Shown: positions 4,981 to 6,345 of the stretch, one piece after another
How positions within the stretch are numbered: position 1 is the stretch's first letter
Layout of the letters: every line of letters starts with the position of its first letter
Notes under the pieces: generated by a model
What the model was told of the DNA's origin: nothing
Databases searched by the model: none
What the model saw: only the letters and a program-made list of their open reading frames with translations
Assembly: GCA_030146615.1 (NCBI GenBank)
Contig: JASLBL010000146.1
Span: 1 to 6,345, forward strand
Source: Actinomycetes bacterium
Lineage (GTDB): Bacteria; Actinomycetota; CALGFH01
Direction of reading: 5' to 3'
DNA length: 6,345 bases
Translations under genes and position numbers: made by a program

Positions 4981-5804
4981 TACTCCCCCGACGGCGGCGC
5001 CGGGGGCGAGCCGGCCGGGGGACCGGGGGTCTCATGCCGAGGCCCCCGGTCGAGGGGCACGACCTCGACCTGGCCGGCGTCGCCGGTGCCGGTGACCATG
5101 CGGTCGGTGGCCAGGGACTCGAACGCCTCCCGGGCCGCCTGCTGCTCGGCCTCCTTCTTGGAGCGGCCCTTGCCGCTGCCGTAGGCGGTGCCGGCGACCG
5201 ACACGGTGGCGGTGAAGCGCTTGGCGTGGTCGGGGCCCTCCTCCTCGATGGCGTAGGAGGGCATCCCGCCCAGGCTGGATGCGGCCAGCTCCTGGAGGGA
5301 GGTCTTGTAGTCGAGGGCGGCCCCGCGGCCGGCCGCCTCCATCACCCGGTGCTCGAACAGCCGGCGCACAAGGGCGGCGGCCCGTGAGAGGCCCTTGTCC
5401 AGGTAGATCGCCCCGAGCACGGCCTCGAGGGTGTCGGCCAGGATGGAGGACTTGTCGCGCCCGCCCGACAGCTCCTCGCCCCGGCCGAGGCGGACGGCGT
5501 CGCCGACGCCGAGCTCGCGGGCCACCTCGGCCAGCACGTTCATGTTCACCGTGGCCGCCCGCAGCTTGGCCAGCTGGCCCTCGGGCAGGTCGGGGAAGGC
5601 GCGGTAGATGATGTCGGTCACGACCAGGCCGAGGACGGCGTCGCCGAGGAACTCGAGCCGCTCGTTGGTGGGCAGGCCGCCGTTCTCGTAAGCGAAGGAT
5701 CGGTGGGTGAGGGCCCAGACGTACAGCTCCTCACCGCCGAAGCGGATCCCGAGGGCCTTCTCGATCGGCTGGCGCTTACTCGACCTCAACGACCTGACGC
5801 CCAC
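4980..5804 (-). CDS. rnc: Ribonuclease III, 274 aa
   Basis: RNase III cleaves double-stranded RNA, including the rRNA precursor. The nuclease domain (about 13-155) holds the signature NERLEFLGD with Glu51 and Asp55, and ADTLEAVLGAIYLD with Asp124 and Glu127, the four metal-binding catalytic residues. The double-stranded-RNA-binding domain spans about 164-232 (DYKTSLQELA to QQAAREAFESL). A Gly/Pro-rich, probably disordered tail of about 40 residues follows. The assumed start is GTG at 5804, overlapping rpmF by 29 bases; TTG at 5789, with AGG shortly upstream, would overlap by 14 and is a real alternative. The 3' end overlaps the first Fpg gene by one base. Placement next to rpmF and yceD ties it to ribosome production. 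RNase III often cuts its own operon mRNA in other bacteria; I see no proof of that here. Confidence 0.97.
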   Translation of the reverse strand: MGVRSLRSSKRQPIEKALGIRFGGEELYVWALTHRSFAYENGGLPTNERLEFLGDAVLGLVVTDIIYRAFPDLPEGQLAKLRAATVNMNVLAEVARELGVGDAVRLGRGEELSGGRDKSSILADTLEAVLGAIYLDKGLSRAAALVRRLFEHRVMEAAGRGAALDYKTSLQELAASSLGGMPSYAIEEEGPDHAKRFTATVSVAGTAYGSGKGRSKKEAEQQAAREAFESLATDRMVTGTGDAGQVEVVPLDRGPRHETPGPPAGSPPAPPSGE

Positions 5805-5952
5805 CGTAGTACCCGCAGTTCTGGCAGACGGTGTGCGGCAGCTTGGCCTGCCGGCACTGGGGGCAGGCCGCGTACGTCGGGGCCTGCGACTTCCAGTGGG
5901 ACCGGCGGTGCCGGGTCTTGGCCCGCGGCGTCTTACGCTTGGGGACGGGCAT
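5776..5952 (-). CDS. rpmF: 50S ribosomal protein L32 (bL32), 58 aa
   Basis: This is a structural protein of the large ribosomal subunit. It begins MPVPKRKTPRAKTRHRRSHW, the basic N-terminus typical of bL32, and carries a zinc ribbon with Cys30, Cys33, Cys43 and Cys46 (CPQCR and CQNCGYYGGR). All four cysteines are present, so this is the zinc-binding form rather than the cysteine-less paralogue used under zinc shortage. ATG at 5952 has AGGAGG with a 6-base gap. The start lies 20 bases inside the end of yceD, and the 3' end overlaps rnc. The yceD-rpmF pairing is very widespread in bacteria and supports the call. Confidence 0.98.
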   Translation of the reverse strand: MPVPKRKTPRAKTRHRRSHWKSQAPTYAACPQCRQAKLPHTVCQNCGYYGGRQVVEVE

Positions 5953-6345
5953 CGTCTTCCTCCTGAAGGGACGTGCGCAGGCCGGCCAGGCCGGCCCAGC
6001 GTGGGTCGATGTTCTCGGGCCGGCCGTGCCCGCAGTCGGTGGTGTTGCGGTCGGCGCCGCAGACCGGGCAGAGGCCCTGGCAGTCGGGGTCGTGCAGCGG
6101 GAAGGCCGGGAAGTTGAGCACCAGCGCGTCCCGGGCCAGGGTGTCGAGCGGGAGCCGGTCGTCGGGCAGGACGGCATAGCCCTCGTCCTCGTCGTCCTCC
6201 GGCCCGAGGGTGAACAGCTCGCGGACCTCGACCTGCACCTCCTCGTCGAACTCGCGCAGGCAGCGCACACAGCGCAGGGCCGCGGTGGCGCGCACCGTGC
6301 CGGTGACCAGCAGGCCTTCGACGACGCTCTCGATCTCGGCGTCGA
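5933..6345 (-). CDS. yceD: YceD/DUF177 family protein, C-terminal part (cut by window edge)
   Basis: YceD (DUF177) proteins are linked to accumulation of 23S rRNA and large-subunit assembly, and are nearly always encoded just before rpmF. About 136 residues are visible. The fragment opens with ESVVEGLLVTGTV, then a CVRC pair, an acidic stretch rich in Asp/Glu, the family segment LPLDTLARDALVLNFP, and the cysteine block CQGLCPVCGADRN. The two Cys pairs suggest metal binding in this lineage. The reading frame is open to the right edge, so the start is not in the window; a GTG at 6295 lies inside the family domain and is not the true start. The stop TAA at 5933 is 20 bases inside rpmF, so the two genes are probably translated together. 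Confidence 0.92.
   Translation of the reverse strand, partial: DAEIESVVEGLLVTGTVRATAALRCVRCLREFDEEVQVEVRELFTLGPEDDEDEGYAVLPDDRLPLDTLARDALVLNFPAFPLHDPDCQGLCPVCGADRNTTDCGHGRPENIDPRWAGLAGLRTSLQEEDDARPQA

Noticed and set aside
3224..5035. 603-codon minus-strand frame suggesting a fusion upstream of the second Fpg gene
   Set aside because: The upstream half is in a different frame from the real first Fpg gene and is Arg/Pro/Gly-rich noise; the GTG at 4069 with GGAGGA five bases upstream is the true start.
1..6345. CRISPR arrays, insertion sequences, tRNA or rRNA genes
   Set aside because: I saw no direct repeats with spacers, no transposase motifs or terminal repeats, and no tRNA or rRNA signature on either strand.

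Overview
The window is about 70% G+C with codons ending almost always in G or C. It carries a gene order typical of Actinomycetota: yceD (DUF177) – rpmF – rnc – fpg – ... – acyP – smc. Every gene I can support lies on the minus strand, so the biological reading direction is from base 6345 down to base 1. The protein sequences resemble actinobacterial families, but I cannot name a genus. An uncultured or deep-branching actinobacterium is plausible (inference).

Layout in reading direction. (1) A tightly packed, probably co-transcribed block runs from the right edge to about 2041: the 3' part of yceD (cut by the window edge), rpmF (ribosomal protein L32), rnc (RNase III), two consecutive Fpg/MutM-type DNA glycosylase genes, an L,D-transpeptidase lipoprotein gene and acyP (acylphosphatase). 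Neighbours overlap at four of the six junctions. The block ends in a hairpin terminator just after acyP. (2) A gene-poor gap of about 300 bases holds a good minus-strand promoter (35/10 boxes with 17-base spacing), a roughly 220-base leader rich in inverted repeats, and a 61-residue coiled-coil protein with a strong ribosome binding site. A terminator hairpin is built around that gene's stop codon, and a second perfect 9-bp hairpin follows. (3) The left quarter is the first 481 codons of smc (chromosome condensation ATPase), running off the left edge.

Functional themes: ribosome biogenesis and RNA processing (YceD, L32, RNase III), oxidative DNA-damage repair (the Fpg pair), cell-wall cross-linking (Ldt) and chromosome organisation (Smc). 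Most of this is conserved housekeeping. The most unusual item is the second Fpg-family protein (3224-4069). Its frame is intact and it keeps the catalytic N-terminal Pro-Glu and the zinc-finger cysteines, yet nearly every DNA-contact or lesion-probing residue known from the family is substituted. The second is the self-contained short transcript (promoter, structured leader, 61-aa coiled-coil protein, terminator over the stop codon) directly in front of smc.
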